From NCBI RefSeq assembly GCF_001640805.2, contig NC_066847.1:23055504-23119503 (forward strand): 64,000 nucleotides of DNA, in the 5' to 3' direction. Positions 21,662 through 34,320 of this stretch are shown piece by piece. Origin of the DNA: Lates calcarifer. Taxonomy: Eukaryota > Chordata > Actinopteri > Centropomidae. The notes under the pieces are model-generated. The model did not search any database, was not told the origin of the DNA, and saw only the letters and a list, made by a program, of their open reading frames with translations. Both the position numbers and the translations under genes were made by a program. The stretch's first letter is position 1. Every line of letters begins with the position of its first letter.

Positions 21662-24600
21662 CCTTTTTTTTTTAACTCCCCTCCTTACAGAGTTACCACA
21701 ATACAGTTTAGACATGAAAATGCTTGCTTTAACATTTCTGTAACCTAACTGTAGACAAACTTGTTCTTTTGGGCAAATGTCTAGACAGTACCAATAATCT
21801 ACGATATGCCTGTTTGGTGGCTATGAGGCGACTGAGCTACATTTAATATAATGGTATTGTATGGAATGGATGGAAGGCCTACAAGTCTTAGGGCTCTTTC
21901 AGGCACAATGTGATTTGTGCTGTGCTCGCAAGGGACTTGTACATACAGCGTAGTTGCACTAAACTGAAATTTGACCACTGTGCATGCGACTGACACACTG
22001 CATGACGGTTTGTGTTAAAAAAAAAAAAAAAAAAACCTCCATAAAATGTAAATGTCAAATATCTTTTTTTTTTCTATGAAATTAGAAGGATGTGGTTGAT
22101 ACATACTGAGGCATGTTTTGGCATACTATTTTATCAGTAAGCATTAAATTAATTTTGCACCAAAAAACATTTAGAAATGGTTTAAGTCCTTCCCGTGAGA
22201 TCCTTCACATCTACAATTAGAAATTTGCCAGATGTCCTGAAAACCTTGAATTACCTATGTCCTATGAGTGAAAGCGATCCTGTAAATCCACAAATTACAA
22301 CACCTGCCCCTTCACACACAATATTCCCATAAGTTTAAAAGGAGAATACAGTTTAAATAAAAAAGCACTGTGAAACAACAACAAATCACATGACAATTCT
22401 TCTTTCTGTTTCTGGTTACACATGGCTCTCCCTGCGAACTGTTTCTGGTGCCTTTCTATTTGTTCTTTATCGCTTTACCATCCAAGGCACACTTTTCTCC
22501 AGGTGGCAGGCTAGCATAGTTTTGTTGACTTTTCTATCCCTTTTAGAGGTTGGCCCCACCGTTAGATATCTGTGTAAAACTGTTACAAAGCCATGAATTC
22601 AGCATGTGTTATACTTTATGTAGCATATTGCCAGTTTTCAAGAGAGGAGAGGATTTCTGAAGTAGTCCCTACATCTGATAGACATAACATGCATGCATCC
22701 CTTTCTTACATGGATGGCAACCACTACTGGACTGAATGGCCTTGAGTTAAATTGTGAAATTCAACTGACTGAACTTAGTGACCTATCCTTAAAAGGTCAA
22801 AGAACAGGTTCACAAACATTACTCACATAATGGGTGCCCATATCCCTCTTCATGGTCTTATGTATACTTTCATTGATTCCAGCTTGTCTTTTTTCTATTA
22901 CTGGGTCTTTCTTACATCTGCTATGTCAATAATCACGTGGGCTTGCCAATCGGATCTTGGTCAACAATGCCTAATTTTGCCACTTCTAAGTGATTACTAA
23001 TGAGTGATTACTGACAACATTTTTCCCAGCATTATTCAAATTAATCTCTATGTCTAGCCAATGTAGCTAAGAAATAAGAACTAAAAATAAAATCTTTATC
23101 ACACTTGCACATTATGTTACTGGTTGGCAGCACTCCTGGATTGCTGACAAAACCAAATTACCAGAGGCAATCTGGATCTGACCTCTGGGGATGAAGACCT
23201 TGAATTGAGTTGTCACACACATCCATAGAAAACAGTCCATAGAAGAACCAACTGTTGTGATGATGGTTGTTGAGTGTTCATTCTGTACAAGGCTAACAAA
23301 AGCCTTGTTTAAAGGACCAGACCAGAATTAATTGTCCATAGTTTGTCATAAATTGCAGGTAAGTGACTGTGTTTTCTTGTCCTGCCCAGTATTCATTAAA
23401 TGTGCACTACACACTTCAGCAATTTGTTAACATTATAACATTTGTTAACATTAGAATTGTATGTATGAACACCTCAGACAAAGTTTCAATGAATAAATGA
23501 TCTAACGGCCCATCTATACTCCAAAGCAGACACAGAAGCGAAACATACAGTCAGTTCTGCATGCTACTATGTGCACAAGACGATGCCATCAAAGGCACAG
23601 TTGGTGCAGTTGTACAATGGTCTGCAATTCTCACACACAAAAAAGCAAACTTCCTTTAAAATATTTGTCCTCTGCAAAATGGCAAATACATCATACTGGG
23701 ATACACAAATTAGTTCACATGTCCAATCAACTTCAGTTGACTGCTGATGATACTGGGTGTAGACCATGTAGCTCCTCTGATGCACTTGGTACTATTAAAT
23801 GGTAAAAACTCTCTAAGAGCCCTCTCCAACCTTCCCAAAGGTAACATTCAATGGTTGGACTAACCATTTTATTGCTGATACCACTACACAAATCCTCACC
23901 AGCTTCCCACCACAGAATATGTGTTGCCAATGTGAGTCACTAGCTCTAGTACACCCTGTTCAAGGCAGGAATCTCACATCATTATTCTGCCTCGCTGTTC
24001 AGTATAAATTGTACAAAGGTGGAATGGGAGCATTGCTGTCCCACCATTAAGCTGACTGTAGAGGCAATGCTGGCCTGCTGTCTAAAATCATGCACTGGAA
24101 CAGCATTATACCAGTTTTGTGTGGTTCAGTGTGAACAAGCAAAGTTGGGTTAATCAAGGTTCTTAATGCCAATATAAGGCAATCTCTGCGCAAAAGAGGC
24201 TACTGATGTGACAGTCTAGAAGAGCCCATCTGCTCCCACACCTTTCTGTGCATGTTACTGCTGTAACTAGGCAGGGACCTCTTGGTCATCAGGGTACCTG
24301 ACCTACAGGTGTCTGCATTGTGGTTTACGTAACTCTTGCAACCCAAAGGAGCTAGCGAAGTTGACATAGTGAGAAATGTCAATTGTGTCAATTTTTATTG
24401 TGATACAGTGTAGCCATCCTCTTTAATCATTTTCTGGAGTAACCAGTTGGGGTCCTCTTGCTCACCAAACTGGCAGGACATCTGCTGGAGGTTGAACCTG
24501 CAGTTCTGTTGTAGTGTGCACAACCCAAATATCCAACCCATTTTCTATATGGCTATATTTTGGGTGCCATGTGAACTGAGCTTTACAGACGTTAATACTA

Positions 24601-25255
24601 CAGAAGCAAAAGGAACGGAGATTACGCCACTGTGAAATGTCTAAGGATGAAAATGTGCCTGCGATCAGTGACTGAGTGATTATCTGGAGGACAGTCAGTG
24701 GGATATCTGACTGTCTAGTGCATTACATTAAACTCCTTGGATTCAACATCCATTGTAAAGAAAGAACAGAGCTGAATGGAGGAACTGAACAGGAGAATGC
24801 AGATCAAGGTAGATCAAGGTTATATGATCTACTTGAAGCAGACATTAAAATTTTGAGGTGGAGAGGGTGGGGGTGGGGGGTTCAAGTGTCAAAGGATGTA
24901 TTTTGAAAATCTGCACAGTGCCCAATTCATCATTCCTATGAAAGTTGCTCACTGGGTTCATATGCTGAAAACATCTCTGGAGCCTAAGGGCATGTGCCCT
25001 AATGTCCTCCTCCACTGAACCAATATAGTGCATTTGAAGTCCCTACACATGAATTGCATAAAATTATTAAATGACATGACTTAACCAAACTTTCCAATTT
25101 TTATTAAAAGGTCTGGTACTAAAGCAAATCCAGCATTTTTGTGATGCTCCTGTTCTAGTAACTGTGTATGGGTAAAGGTCTACTGGGGTCAGTGTGTGTC
25201 CTGTAATGTGGTAACACCCAGTGTGGCCACTGTGCCAAAGTTGCCTCAGGCTCTA

Positions 25256-25293
25256 GTGTTACCAGCATATACAAAAGTGTATGCTGGTAACAC
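25256..25293. repeat. 17-bp stem with AAAA loop
   Basis: Arm GTGTTACCAGCATATAC (25256-25272), loop AAAA, arm GTGTATGCTGGTAACAC (25277-25293). All positions pair, with one G-U if transcribed. 'ggtaacacc' also occurs just upstream at 25210-25218. Confidence 0.9.
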
Positions 25294-26649
25294 CATTTGA
25301 TCAATTATAGCATCTTTACCCATGCCCCTCTATAACAGTACGTTTTTTGTCTTGCCTACAGTTGTGGCTGTTACAACAACTGTGAGAGCTTTTGCCTTTG
25401 GACATGGTTGGCTGACATGTCCTAGAAACTAGTTCCTTTAAGGCAAACCTTGACTTTTAACACTGGACTATTTTCTTACAATCTCAAATACTGATGACAT
25501 CTAGGAAGTGCCTATAGCAGCTACAGTTGGAGTTATTTAACTGTTCAGGTTACGCTACCTCTTTTTGAGGTAGCACACTGCCAGCTCTGCATTGTAAAGG
25601 GAGGGGCCATTAGAAGTTTTGAAATGGGAGAAGTGTGTTTCCTTTTTTTCTCCAATACAATATTTTACAGCCAGCCACCTTTGAGCTGCAAGCATAGTGA
25701 CCACAGGCTAGGGCTGTAGTTTGAGGAAAGTGTAGTGTCATTTCTTTGGGTGTGCAGGGAAGGTCAGTGTCCAGCTTGTAGAGTGGATCTTAACATCAGT
25801 GCTTGTTTTGGTAGTAGTATTATCAGGGGGGAAAATAGTCCCCAACAAAATCACAAAGTCATACAGATCAACAAAAACACTTAAAGAGCAAACCCTGACA
25901 ATAAGGGTGTGGACTGAGTGCTCCAGAGGATCTAGAACTTGTTTTAAATTGCAAGCTGCAATAAGCTGACTGATTCCCTCAAGTGAGGAAGTTATCTAAC
26001 CAGTTATTTTATATCAGTGGACCTTTTTTTGGTCCTTTGGATTGTAAGTTTAAAACTTGGGAGGTTTATAAGGTCTGACTTAGTTAGAAAGCTGTTCCAT
26101 ATTCATTTGCACACGTTTGTAGTGTACACTTTGATAAATTCAGTGGCCTAAGATCAGTTATTGTAAGTTATTGTGTCAGGTAATGATTGCATAAATGGTC
26201 CAGTTAGAGGAAGTATAGCAATTGCCGGTTCACAGAATATCAGATATATTCAGAGAATCCTGCTCACCTAATATGCCCAAGTACATGTTTGAGTTTTTTT
26301 CTCCCCTGGAATGTCCAATCCCCCCACGCCCCCACCCTCCCCCGGTTGGAACTAGTTCATATATGCCCCCTCAGCCAAAGAGGGTTTGTTGTAGATCAGT
26401 GCAAGGAGGTGGCGCCATTTTGTAGCAGGTCTTGCACACAAAATGGTTGTATGCAACTTGTTAACTCTTAAAAGACCAACCACACCTAGTCCAGCAGAGA
26501 CAATTAATTGCGTCTGACGAGGTGCCCTTGCAACTTTGATGATACTCATGCAACAACAGCAGAGTGGCACTGAAACTGCACATGGGATAGCTGAAGCCCC
26601 ACTTAGGACTTAATGATCAGCACATCCACTGGCAGCAGAAGCAGTGCTG

Positions 26650-27216
26650 CCTATCACGTAATGAGTGCAGGAGCAGCTGCAACAGCAAGGAGGCAACCGC
26701 GGCGCGGTCGGCCGGAAGAAGTTGTGCCACAGCTCCAGTCAGGCTCTGGCAGTGACAGCCATAGAGCATGGAGGGGCGGGCTCTCCCGGGGTATCCGCAC
26801 CTTGTTATTGGTTGCAATCAGACGGTTGTATAACGTACGCACAATTTCGGGCACATTGTCTGAAAATGCGCAAATAACGATAATGGAGGCGGATCTACAT
26901 CTAGCACCGCTATACGGAGCAAAGCGGACCGTGTAGCCCACATCGTCCGGGAAAAGCACGAAGCCTTTTTGACATAAAAACCCTCATCGACTCACAGTCC
27001 TGGAAGGGAAAAAAAAAAAGTCTCCTGACTGTATCTCCCAGGAAAGACGGAAGCCATCGGCAAGGAGGACAACCGCTTTGTCCGTGTGCTGGCAAAGGAA
27101 GCCGAGATGTAATATCTTTGAACGGAGGCTAATTGTTTTTACACAGGCAATGTAGCCGATAAGACACAGGAAATCTGGCGGCGAGACACACAAGAGCAGC
27201 ACGGAGCACTGATCAG
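26650..27216 (+). promoter_or_regulatory. CpG-rich promoter and 5' exon of the giant zinc-finger gene
   Basis: CpG dinucleotides cluster here (for example around 26698-26720 and 27045-27095), unlike the AT-rich surroundings. The patch ends at a consensus splice donor, TCAG|GTAAGG, at 27217. Gctagc-type motifs follow at 27280-27310. The next acceptors on this strand that lead to a long coding exon are at 34142 and 34288. The link to that gene is inferred. Confidence 0.5.
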
Positions 27217-28148
27217 GTAAGGAGTCCTGCTTGAGATCAGCTGCAGAGAAGCCATTAGCTGCTGGTTGTCAGTGTTAGCTAGCATTATGCTAGTCACCAG
27301 GGCAGCTAGCTTGTTCCTTTCTGAACATCAACCATCAGTGTAAAATGATCTCAACACGTGGCTATAGTTACAGACCGCACTGCTGCTGAGGATGGTTACA
27401 TTTTTTTTCTCCACCGTTTTGTTTTAGTCTACTGTCCTCCATCCAGGATGGCTAAAAGTACAGTATCAAACAATAACACACAGACAGGACACAGCACACA
27501 GCTTCCAGGTGGTCACTCGTTTCCAAGCATTTTATATCATGGAGTAATTTAAGATGCTCATTTCTGTCCAAGTTATCACTGAGCACAAAATCTATAATTT
27601 GCTGGATAAAGGTTTGGTGATGTTGTCATACAAACCTGCCAATAATTCCTTCACAAAATCCTGAGATGTGGCAGCAGATGTATGGCTTAATTCCTTTAAA
27701 TTGTAGATATAATATGCACAGTGAGCTGTTAGTTGGCACATTTTTGTAAATTAAATGATTGTTGCTGTAATCCTACCAGAAACAGATTTTAGATAACAGC
27801 TCTTACATCTTGGATCTTGCATCTCTTTTATCAAGTCACTAGTCTCTAGTTCTCTGGCAAAGTTACAGCTCTGTGGGTGGTGTTGCATGGAAAAACCATA
27901 CCTGTGGCTCAACCTGGTTTATCATTCCAGGTGGCCCTCCAGGTAGAGAAGGACAGCATGTTGAAATAGAGTGCAAAAGTCGTACACACCTTTTTTTTGA
28001 ATAGTCTTTGTTGTACTGGCATCAGACAAATGCTGAATTTTGTCAGTGTTTTATCTGACTTTAAAAAGGTTAAACATAGTAAGTTGTATTTTTCTGTCCA
28101 TATACTAAGATAAGCATCTACAAGTGCAAGAGAGGTACTGTCAGGGCA

Positions 28149-28220
28149 TATACACTCCCTGACTACTTTATTAGGTACACATATACAATCTAATGTCATC
28201 TAGTGCAACAGCTTTGCCAC
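28149..28220. repeat. End fragment of a Tc1-like fish repeat
   Basis: 'tacactccctgactacttta', then 'ttaggtacac', resembles the terminus of the widespread fish Tc1-like repeat whose ends carry 'ctttattaggtacac'. Only the end is present. Confidence 0.5.
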
Positions 28221-29719
28221 ATACTCTAACTTTGTGATGCTTATATTTGCCGTTTTTTTTTTTTTTTTTTTTTAAATAAAGCCTTCAGAGGTGTAAATTC
28301 AATTAAATGTTTACTACTGAGATCATAGTTTATTTTTTATTGTCTACATCTAGGAAATTCACTGCAGGTTGATAAATGCAACACAAAAGTTTGCATGTGT
28401 GGCTGTAGCTGTATAACCCTCTGCACATTGCCATTATATCAGCTATAAATGCTTGTTCAAGTGGTCATGGCCCAACACACATACACATATACACTGATGT
28501 GCATAGTTTTAGCCTTTGTCATGCATGTTTTTTCAGTATTTTTTTTAAATTACTATGGTCATGAGTATAAATCACAGAGATCTTTTCATGTGCGGGATGC
28601 CTTTGGTCACAGCGTCCATTCTGTTGAACAGAAGAGTTATCTGAAGTTTTTGTTAACGTGCTGTTTTAATGGCCTTACATCGCATTGTTGTCATTGTCCC
28701 CCCCCACCTGTTCCCAAACAGTTCGCTCTACCCAGTAGCCTTCTGACACTGAGGCTGGAGTTAGTCAGCTGTTGATGTTATAAAAGGCCTTGACACAGTG
28801 TGTGCTAACTGACCTGCTTCAATCCTAGTGGTCTAGACCAAAGCTGACACACGGAAGGGAAATGGTATGTCACAGTTAAAAACAATGAGCAAAGGCATAA
28901 AGGAGGACACAGCATTCTTCTGTGTCTACCCAGGAGATGGCTTTGGTGGGGGATCATATCTTCCGCAGGGCGGTATTAGCTTGCAGTGTTTTTGTCCTTC
29001 TGCCTATGGTGAAACATGTAAACATAGTTGCTCGCATGAGAAATGCTGTAAATTATCGAATCAAAATGTAGCATTCTATGTGGGTTGTCTAAATATTGAG
29101 AGCATCCTATATTCTGTTGACTAAGATGATTTTTATGCATTCCTCTGTTTTCTGCTGAGTATGCTAACAGCATTGCCAGCTCTTTCAGCAGCTCACTCTG
29201 GCTGTGTCACTCTTGTCAAGTCTAAGCAGTCAAGTACAGCTGCTGTCAATCCACAAAAGTCTCTAGGTGTAGATGACTCAGTAAGTGGGATGGAATAAGT
29301 ACACATGCACTTTTGACTGGAGGCTGGAACCTCCTGCCCCATAGCAACCAGTAGTCACTTAAGTCATTTGTTGTGCCATGTGCTGAAGCCCAATCAGTTC
29401 CTCTATTTTGAACTGCCCCTTCAACTGTACAATATTGCTTAGATAGGATAAGATGGCATGTTCTACGGAGCTGCGCTTAAATTGACGTGGACATAAAATC
29501 AAGTGGATTTGGTGACAAAGTAAAATGTTCTTTTTGGTTACTTTCAACTCTGCCACACATTGCGCAGTTTTGATTAGGTTATCACTGAAAAGGCAGCTCT
29601 GCTGGTAATGTCTCTTAGTATTCAGAGAGATATTTGCTGCCACAGCCAAAACAACAACAAAAAATTAAGCCAATAAGTTACCCACTCACACTGTCCCCCC
29701 ACTGCAGGCCAACAGGAAA

Positions 29720-29842
29720 TCATCCATCCATCCATCCATTATTTATACCGCTTATCCCTTAAGGGTCACGGGGGGGCTGGAGCCTATCCCAGCTGTCATT
29801 GGGCGAGAGGCAGGGAACACCCTGTACGGATCGCCAGTACAA
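29720..29842 (-). repeat. Teleost interspersed repeat fragment
   Basis: A (CATC)n tract, then 'ataccgcttatcccttaagg', 'gctggagcctatcccagctg', 'tcattgggcgagaggc' and 'tcgccagt'. This is a very common fish repeat. The piece at 44091-44240 is the other part of the same family, in opposite orientation. Confidence 0.7.
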
Positions 29843-31179
29843 GAAACTAGTCTCTGTGTAAACATAAAGGAGTTTTGTCCCAAAAAGACTACCTTTGGAA
29901 AACACCCACTTGATTTGTTATACTTGGACTGCTGAAGCCTCATGTAGCCTGGAATGCCAAAGAGTGTCAAGGTCTTAACACATCTGGAAAAACACCAGTT
30001 GTTCATCGGGTTCAGTTTTAATGTCATTCACCACTTTGACAACATCTTTAAGAGTTTCATGTTACATTGGCACCACATCCTTGGCTGCTAAAGACTGTGG
30101 TTCAGTTTTGGATTTGTTAAATTTTTCCAGAATATTTGTGGGCAGTTCTTGTTTGTTATTATATTATTGCTTAATCAGCAGTGGATTGATCCAGGACCAT
30201 GTCAAGGTTGTTTGCAGAATGAGGTCTGTTGCAATAGTGTAAGATCTCTTGTTTAAGGAGGAGTGTTTTGATAAGCTACATAGGGTCCCTGGTCTTTATA
30301 AACATGAAAATGCCCCTTTTGGAAAAAAAAAAAAAACTCAATGCATTTGCTGCAGCAGGCAGGAGGGCTGGAGGAGTGTTGGCATTTTGTTTAACAGCAC
30401 CTTTCTGCACAGAGCATCTTGTCTGATTATACTGATTTTGTATTGTGCTTGGCTATATTATGTTATGTATGCTTGCATTGCCTTATATTTCTTGTCTGTG
30501 CAGTGGGAAGCAGTGTGCTGGACATAAGCCTACACAGAACATTCTTATGGCCTAGGGATTTAATGTGCCAACTGTCTGGGTCTGCAGTCATATTGCTTGC
30601 ATTGTTTTTGTGATGTCCTTGCTACAGTACTGAAGACATTAACATCTCACACTGTCTTCTGTCTTCCTCTTTCTGAAATCCTAGCATTTCCTTTGTAAGT
30701 AAGTAATTCATTGATGATTGTTCCACAACTTCATGCATTGCTCACAATGAAAGTATTTGTACAGTTTTATTTGTAATGCAACACTACTGAAACAGTGTAT
30801 TCCCATTTTAAATGTGTTGTCTCACCCAAAAGTCCGACATATACAAAATACTGTAACATTACTGATGCTGTGCCGTTAGATTTATCACTGGAATCCAATC
30901 CTTGGATCTGCTGGAGTTATGGTTGTGCTGATGGTCAGCTGGTGCACTGGTGTGGAGATGGACATGGCTGGTTGGAGGTGGACAGCACAGGGGCAAGAAA
31001 AGGAAGAGAAGGTGGTCGTAGATGTAGTAGATCAATGCGATGTTGTTCCAATGTAATATATCAGTAATCTATTTTACTTAGCCAGCATGGATAACACCAT
31101 GGCACTGGCACACTGACAGTGTTTATGAAGCAGTGCAGACAGGAGCAATGGTCATTTTTATGAAGGACATTTAGTAAGG

Positions 31180-32630
31180 TAAAGACAGACTATGCACTAT
31201 AGAAGAGATTTAAATACAAATAGAAATATGAGAAATGTACACAATATACAAGACGTATACAATATAATAGAAGAGATTACAAAAAAATACAAGAATTACA
31301 AAATTACAAAAATTTACAATGTCACTTTTAAATAGAATCTACACACAACAGCACACAATTGTGCAAAGAGTCTAGGACACTTTAAGGTGCAGGTGATGGA
31401 TAGTGTCCTTGGCTCTGTGTGTGCATGTGTGTGTGTGAGGTGTGTTGTTGGTGGGGTGAGGGGACCGGGTGGGGGGTATGGTGGGGTATGGTCAGTGTTT
31501 GTTTATGGTCCAAATTGCCCAGGGGAAGAAGCTGTTGGTGAGTCTGGTGGTGTGGGACTTGACTGACCTGAAGCACTGTCCTGAGGGCAGCAGGTCAAAC
31601 AGGTGGTGGGCGGGGTGTGAGGGCTCTCCTGTGATGGCCCTGGTTTTCCTGAGGCAGCAGGATCTGGATATGTCATCCAGGGAGGGCAGAGGGCAGCCAA
31701 TGATTTTTTGGGTGGTGTTGATGACCCTCTGCACAGCTTTCCTGTCCCCAGCTGTGGAGCCTGTGTACCACACACTCAGACAGTATGTCAGTACACTCTC
31801 CACAGAGGAGTGGTAGAAGGCCAGCAGCAGCTTCTTGTCCAGATTGTTTTTCCTGAGTATACGCAGGAAATGCAGCCGCTGCTGAGCCTTCCTCACTAGG
31901 GCCTTGGTGTTGTGAGTCCAGGAGAGATCGGCTGAGATGTGGGTGCCCAGGAACCTGAAGGTGGTGACAGTTTCCACATGTTCTCCATTTATGAGGAGGG
32001 GGGTGTGGTCTTGTCTGTCCTTCCTGAAGTTCATGATGAGTTCTTTAGTTTTCTGGACTTTCAGTGTCAGGTTGTTAGCTGAGCACCAGAGGGACAGTTT
32101 CTCTACCTCAGCCCTGTATACTGTCTCATCCCCATCAGAGATGGGGATGCCCCTCCACATCTGTCATGGGTTGTTGTCCATCAAGTAGCCCTCTGTCTTC
32201 TTCCTGTAGGCCTCCTTTGCCTGTCGGATGCCTCTCCTCAGGTTGGCTCTGGCAGTGCTGTACAGTGAGCTGTCCTTCACCCTGAAGGCTGAGTTACGCT
32301 CTCTGATCAGGGCTTGGACTTCACTTGTCATTCAGGGTTTCCTGTTTGGGAAAACCTAGATACGTTTGTTGACTGTCATGTTTTCTACATAGCACTTGAT
32401 GTAGAAGAGGACAGTCTCTGTGTGTGTCTCAAGGTCCTGATGTTCAAAGATGTTCCATTCTGTGCAAGCAAAGCAGTCCTGTAGCTGGAGGAGAGCATCT
32501 TCGGGCCAGGTCTTGATGATTTGGGTGTTTGGTTTTGATTGCTTTCTGAGTGGGGTGTAGGCCGGGATGAGGAGCAGGGAGAGATGGTCGAATTGTCCTA
32601 GGTGGGGGAGGGGCATCATTCTGTAAGCAT
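31180..32630 (-). mobile_element. Internally deleted LINE (non-LTR retrotransposon)
   Basis: Read on the minus strand from 32630 downward it encodes, with some stops, an endonuclease C-terminal part (PHLGQFDHLSLLLIPAYTPL), a linker (MTSEVQALIRERNSAF, then RQAKEAYRKK), and from 32160 the reverse-transcriptase C-terminal region (SDGDETVYRAEVEKLSLWC, FRFLGTHISADLSW, ESVLTYCLSVWYTGS). A 3' untranslated and AT-rich tail extends to about 31180. MWRGI is joined directly to the SDGDET region, so the catalytic core of the reverse transcriptase has been deleted. It cannot copy itself. The clade is not resolved. It sits antisense in intron 1 of the giant gene. Confidence 0.85.
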
Positions 32631-34142
32631 GCTAATAACTGCAGTTATGTAAATTATGTGAAATCAAGCCTGTCATACTTTCTTGTTACACCAGAAACCA
32701 CAATGAAAATAGCAGTTCCTGCAAGGGTCTCAGTCCCTCAGTTTTTGCAATATTTTTGTTGAAGCTTGATCCATGGGCTGGCAAGTGTTCTTTTGTTGTC
32801 ACAGGTCAGGAGCCTGCCAGACTTTGGGTTGATATGGCTGTCTCAAGGTCATTTTTAGCAGCCAGACAACATCTTTTCCAGAGCATTTTTTCACATTTCT
32901 ACACCCTTTTGCCAGCATAGTAGTAGTTTACAATATCTGTCGCTGTGTTGCCAGTTTAGTGTTGGTTTACAATAAAAACAATAGCAGTGATCTTGCACAG
33001 TGTACACTATTGATGACCTTTGGTTTTTAAAGGAAATCCCAACCAAAAATCTGCAATTGAATCCTCTCTATAGGCTTCAAAGGTGGCTTTGAAAAGTCTG
33101 TAGCTTGCTCCATCATGGAAGATGGCAGTAGTATTCAAGTGTGATTCACAGCAACTACACTGGATTCCAGCAGTGACCCAGTCTCATGGCAAAATAGCAT
33201 ATCCATAGAATCCATCTTTTCACTTCCTCTGTATGTTCTGTAGTGTAGTGTAGTGACTGCAGAGAATATCAACTCCTCTGTTTCTTGTTACATCCTTCTG
33301 CTTTTCCTTATAATTCCAATGCCTTCCTAGTCGGAATATATCTAGGCATTTAAGCATGCTCTGGGTCTAGCATTGGGTTTCCTCCCATGGGATGGGTAAA
33401 GCCTTGGCTGCCTTGTCCAGCCCACCCATGCAAGAAAGATGGGTAAGTGGGTATTCAGACCAAAATAGCACCAATGATACTCAGAGAAAGGATATTGGAA
33501 AGTTATCATGGCAACTACTATTTGATCTTTTGATGCAAATGATCATCAGGTATACCCCCTACATAGCAGAAATACAGCATTCAAGTAATCCACTAGGAAT
33601 ATGCACTTGCATGTCTGTTAATGGCCATTGCGGCACCTTGCCACATGATGTTGGAGCCCCTGCATTGGCAACCACACTGCGTCACCAGACTGGTCCCATA
33701 ACAATGAATGAGGTGGCTACATTCTTTCACGCAGTAGGTTCTTGATGTGGCTCAAGGTTGAATACTGAATACAGAGTACCCTGAATACTAAAGGAGTCAT
33801 ATCAACACTCAGGATTTGAACATGGCCCACTTTGGTGCATTGGCACTGACCTCCCCTAAGATATGTAAGATTTCTTCAGGAGTTTAGAGTTAAAGACACT
33901 CACACACTAGTTTAGATCAGTCAGGCCATTCCTTCCAATTACCCATATTCAGGTTTCTCTGTTGTTTCCCATATGATTGTTGAAGTCTTCTAGTTATGTG
34001 CCTATTGAGTCCCCTAGCAGTACCCTCTTGAGGACCCCACCCAGAGACTCCAAGGCCTTTCTTAGGCCTAGCCTGGCAGGGCTTTTTTGTGTCTGTCTTT
34101 TAAAGAGTTCGCATTAATAGCAATTATCTTCTTGTTTTTCAG

Positions 34143-34195
34143 GTTTCCATTCAGATGTAACTCACATCATCCTGGATAGTCCGTGCATGTCCAAG
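34143..34195 (+). other. Predicted small leader exon of the giant gene, with minimal uORF
   Basis: It is bounded by acceptor ...tgtttttcag (34142) and donor CCAAG|GTCAGA (34196). The donor is only fair, so retention of the 93-base intron is possible. The exon contains ATGTAA at 34155, a start codon followed at once by a stop. A second ATG (34187) would run MSKDWVK then stop after splicing to 34289. Confidence 0.45.
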
Positions 34196-34320
34196 GTCAG
34201 ATTTTTCTTTTCAATCATTCCATTCAATTATATTGTATGATATTGATTGTCAATTCCTTTAAAACTCTGTGCTTCTCCATGTTTTCAGGATTGGGTCAAA
34301 TAAGCCCTAGCCTCTGGTCC

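Larger units (their letters stand above)
19987..26600. other. Intergenic region between first and second zinc-finger genes
   Basis: About 6.6 kb with no convincing exon on either strand; every open frame is short and without family features. It holds the 3' flank of the 642-aa gene, a poly(A) tract near 22017, two clean hairpins (21619-21661 and 25256-25293) and G-rich tracts (24864-24880 on +, 26320-26345 on -). Confidence 0.55.
27217..34142. other. Intron 1 of the giant gene
   Basis: About 6.9 kb. It contains the repeat pieces listed separately (28149, 29720, 31180-32630), a long T-run at about 28252-28273 and a G-rich stretch at 31452-31490. No other exon is recognised. It ends at the acceptor ...cttcttgtttttcag (34142). 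Confidence 0.45.

Noticed and set aside
26613..26936. 107-codon open frame in CpG-rich DNA, with overlapping frames on the other strand
   Set aside because: High-GC promoter DNA produces open frames on both strands. There is no family resemblance, and a better explanation is a CpG promoter with a non-coding exon.
34183..34320. Upstream extension of the giant protein
   Set aside because: It starts with GTG and reads through a likely intron (acceptor at 34288). Kept only as an alternative if the intron is retained.
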